Source: Larix sibirica | Lineage: Eukaryota > Streptophyta > Pinopsida > Pinales > Pinaceae | Direction of reading: 5' to 3' | NCBI GenBank assembly: GCA_004151065.3 | Contig: NWUY0300000949.1 | Span: 2,706 to 23,114, forward strand | DNA length: 20,409 nucleotides | Part shown: positions 18,730 to 20,409 of the stretch, piece by piece | Position numbering within the stretch: the first letter of the stretch is position 1 | How the letters are laid out: each line of letters begins with the position of its first letter | Notes under the pieces: model-generated | What the model saw: the letters and a program-made list of their open reading frames with translations, nothing else | The model's database searches: none | Told to the model about the DNA's origin: nothing | Program-made: the position numbers and the translations under genes

Positions 18730-19993
18730 TGTAACTTTATCCTTATTTGGAACCTTCAACACTATCCCTGCTATCAACAAGAAATCCCAGCCTTATAATA
18801 ACTCAAAAAGGAAAAAAAATGAAAGATAATATCTCACTTTGTACAAGAGCAAACCTTTTTATCAGAGTTCTTTTCCTCTTTTCCCTCTTGCCTTAATTTT
18901 CCTTGTATCTCTCCTTTTATCTTTGAAAAAGAAGTTGAGGTAGTTGGAAACTAATTTTTATTTAAGATACTTTAGTTAGGATAAATAAACTAAGACAATT
19001 TTACTTAAATAAAATATGAAAAAAAAGATAATATAAATAAGTGGGAGCCCTGTCATATCTTTTATTAATACCCGATATTCTCCATGACTCTCCAAATAAA
19101 TAACATATGATAAGCCAAAACATCCATCACAAATATAAACATGGAATATAATAATAAATATGTATTTCATGATATCCTTCACTCCTTCCGAATAAGTCGA
19201 AAATGAAACATAACATGTCCAAAAATCTAACATCACTCAAACATAGTCAAGATACATCCACCAGTCAAAACATAATAAAGTAAAAACATTATGAACTTCA
19301 TTAAAATCCATATGATTTATGAGAAGCAATCTGTCTTTGTCCATTTCCTTGTGAAGTGTCTTTTTTGCCTAATTGTTCTCTCTATCTAGCTGATTTTGCC
19401 CCTTGATTTGTTGATTGTACATCACCTAGAGTTATGTCTCTTGCTCCAGTATTGGATTTTGGCAATATGGGGTGGGATGTAACAGATTGGGAGGAAGCTT
19501 CAAAAGAACTAGACCTGGCATATTTGGCAAGCCCTTTTCCTTTGGTCATGAGTGATTGTTTAGGTGAGGCTTTTGTTTCATCAATGAGTTGTAAAGGCTA
19601 GGCTTGAGATGCAATTGAAGCTTCTTGGTGATCATGTTGCTCAGGTGTTGGAGGAGGAAAGGGAAGTGAAAGGGTGAGCCATCCACATACACCATATGGA
19701 GGATTAGGAATAAGTTGATTCCAACCATCATTATCTTGGGGTTCAAGGTGCATAGACACATGTGGAGGTACAAGTATGCCAATAATGCTCTGATGAGATT
19801 GTGGGGTGGGATAACATAAGGTATGGAAGCTGGGAAATGGCCTTGGCCATCTAGGTTTAAGAAATCATTCTGGATAAGTTGGTTAAAATACTCCAAGCCA
19901 ACATCGAAATGGATTGAAAATATTAACCTTTTATTTATTCCTCCTTGCGGTCAAGGAGGTTGTTGACCTCTTCCCTAGTTACCTCTATCACCT
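18730..19993 (-). repeat. Dispersed repeat with coding fragment, copy 2
   Basis: Second copy of 7034-8330, in the same orientation. It has a 15-16-bp insertion near 19272-19287 and other small indels. It ends abruptly at CCTCTATCACCT, where an LTR begins at 19996; copy 1 continues with GGTTACCTCTG at the same point. Copy 2 was therefore interrupted by the later LTR insertion. Confidence 0.87.
19301..19993 (-). pseudogene. Decayed C-terminal fragment of an unrecognised protein, copy 2
   Basis: Same coding fragment as at 7573-8328, ending at TAA 19303-19301. Readable parts include FNQLIQNDFLNLDGQGHFPA, then after a one-base shift near 19805 IIGILVPPHVSMHLEPQ, LPFPPPTPEQHDHQEAS and DITLGDVQ. 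In-frame stops lie near 19600 (TAG after ASIASQA), near 19391 (TAG) and near the right edge. The lesions differ from those in copy 1, so the two decayed independently. Function unknown. Confidence 0.55.
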
Positions 19994-20012
19994 TGTGTTG
20001 ATGTTTGTAGCT

Positions 20013-20031
20013 TAGTGAGGTATCCTCACTA
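20013..20031. repeat. 8-bp inverted repeat near the LTR start
   Basis: TAGTGAGG and CCTCACTA flank TAT, making a perfect hairpin 18 bp inside the LTR. It may be a regulatory palindrome of the U3 region. Confidence 0.8.
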
Positions 20032-20191
20032 GGTAAGTCATCCCACAAAGAAAGAAAATAAATAATTGCATAAAGACAAGTCAACCCAACAAGAAACATT
20101 AAATAAATTGTAATTTATTATTGAAGAAGACAAGTCGACCCAGATAAAACAAACAAGTTAGCCCCAGTGAAAAAGTCAGCTAGAAAAACAG

Positions 20192-20200
20192 TATAAATAA
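20192..20200 (+). promoter_or_regulatory. TATA box of the copia-type LTR
   Basis: TATAAATAA lies about 196 bp into the LTR and is followed by a GC-richer leader (GGGTGATGTCCTCCTC). Its position fits the U3-R boundary of a plant LTR. Confidence 0.6.
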
Positions 20201-20409
20201 GGGTGATGTCCTCCTCATTTGCAACACTCAAGCAAGGAGAAATTCGCTTAAGGGTTGTAGAAGACTGCTATTATGTATTATATTTGATGTACTTGTATTT
20301 TGTACTACATATCTAAAATTTGAATAAGAAAGGTTGGATGGGTTTTTCCCGAGTTTGGGTTTTCCTAGGGTAAATTATTGTGTCTCTTGTGTTTGTATTT
20401 GTGTATCTA

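Larger units (their letters stand above)
19996..20409 (+). mobile_element. Start of a copia-type LTR, truncated by the window
   Basis: Begins TGTTGATG directly at the break in repeat copy 2. It contains a TATA box (TATAAATAA, 20192-20200) and, further on, GGGTTTTTCCCGAGTTTGG and TTATTGTGTCTCTTG, a composition characteristic of the R-U5 part of plant Ty1/copia LTRs. Promoter and U5-like text in this order place it on the plus strand. It could be a 5' LTR, a 3' LTR or a solo LTR; the rest lies outside. Confidence 0.75.

Noticed and set aside
1-20409. CRISPR arrays, bacterial operons, tRNA or rRNA genes.
   Set aside because: No regularly spaced palindromic repeats with unique spacers, no ribosome-binding context and no tRNA or rRNA signature were seen. 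The content is that of a plant nuclear genome.

Overview
The window looks like intergenic DNA from a vascular plant nuclear genome. It is AT-rich, has no intact gene of recognisable function, and is made of old, nested LTR-retrotransposon remains, diverged repeats and microsatellites. The slow-decay pattern (many stops and frameshifts in a still alignable polyprotein) and the long unrecognised spacers would suit a large gymnosperm-type genome, but the species cannot be fixed from sequence alone.

Layout, left to right. 1-26 is an (AT)n run. 688-1326 and 1720-2310 (continued at 7000-7034) are two diverged copies of one non-coding repeat, each ending in about 105-bp subunits. A 4.68-kb non-autonomous LTR element (2311-6994, minus strand) sits inside the second copy. 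It has AATTG target duplications, short LTRs (183 bp and an internally deleted 79 bp), a methionine-tRNA-type primer site and a G-rich polypurine tract, so it is copia-like in its signals. It has no gag or pol; instead it carries a roughly 1-kb G-poor minisatellite. 7034-8330 and 18730-19993 are two copies of a second repeat family that carry a decayed C-terminal coding fragment of unknown function on the minus strand. 8331-11730 has no recognisable gene, but holds a 35-bp triplication and a cluster of perfect inverted repeats. A (CA)n microsatellite with one ambiguous base (11782) follows.

12296-18729 is a dead Ty3/gypsy element on the minus strand. It has an arginine-tRNA-type primer site at 18131-18149, gag with a zinc knuckle, an aspartic protease, an archaeal-type RNase H placed before the reverse transcriptase, the reverse transcriptase (YLDD), the usual gypsy RNase H lacking an obvious third catalytic Asp, and an integrase with a GPY/F-like end. 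This dual-RNase-H layout points to the Tat side of plant gypsy elements. At least 14 in-frame stops and about 10 frame changes make it non-functional. Its 5' LTR is inferred from the primer site; no matching 3' LTR was found.

19996-20409 is the start of another LTR, copia-like and plus strand, which interrupts the second copy of the coding-fragment repeat and runs off the window.

No genes here work together as a host pathway. The most informative objects are the gypsy element with its split RNase H roles, the pol-less element with its minisatellite cargo, and the two-copy unknown coding repeat.
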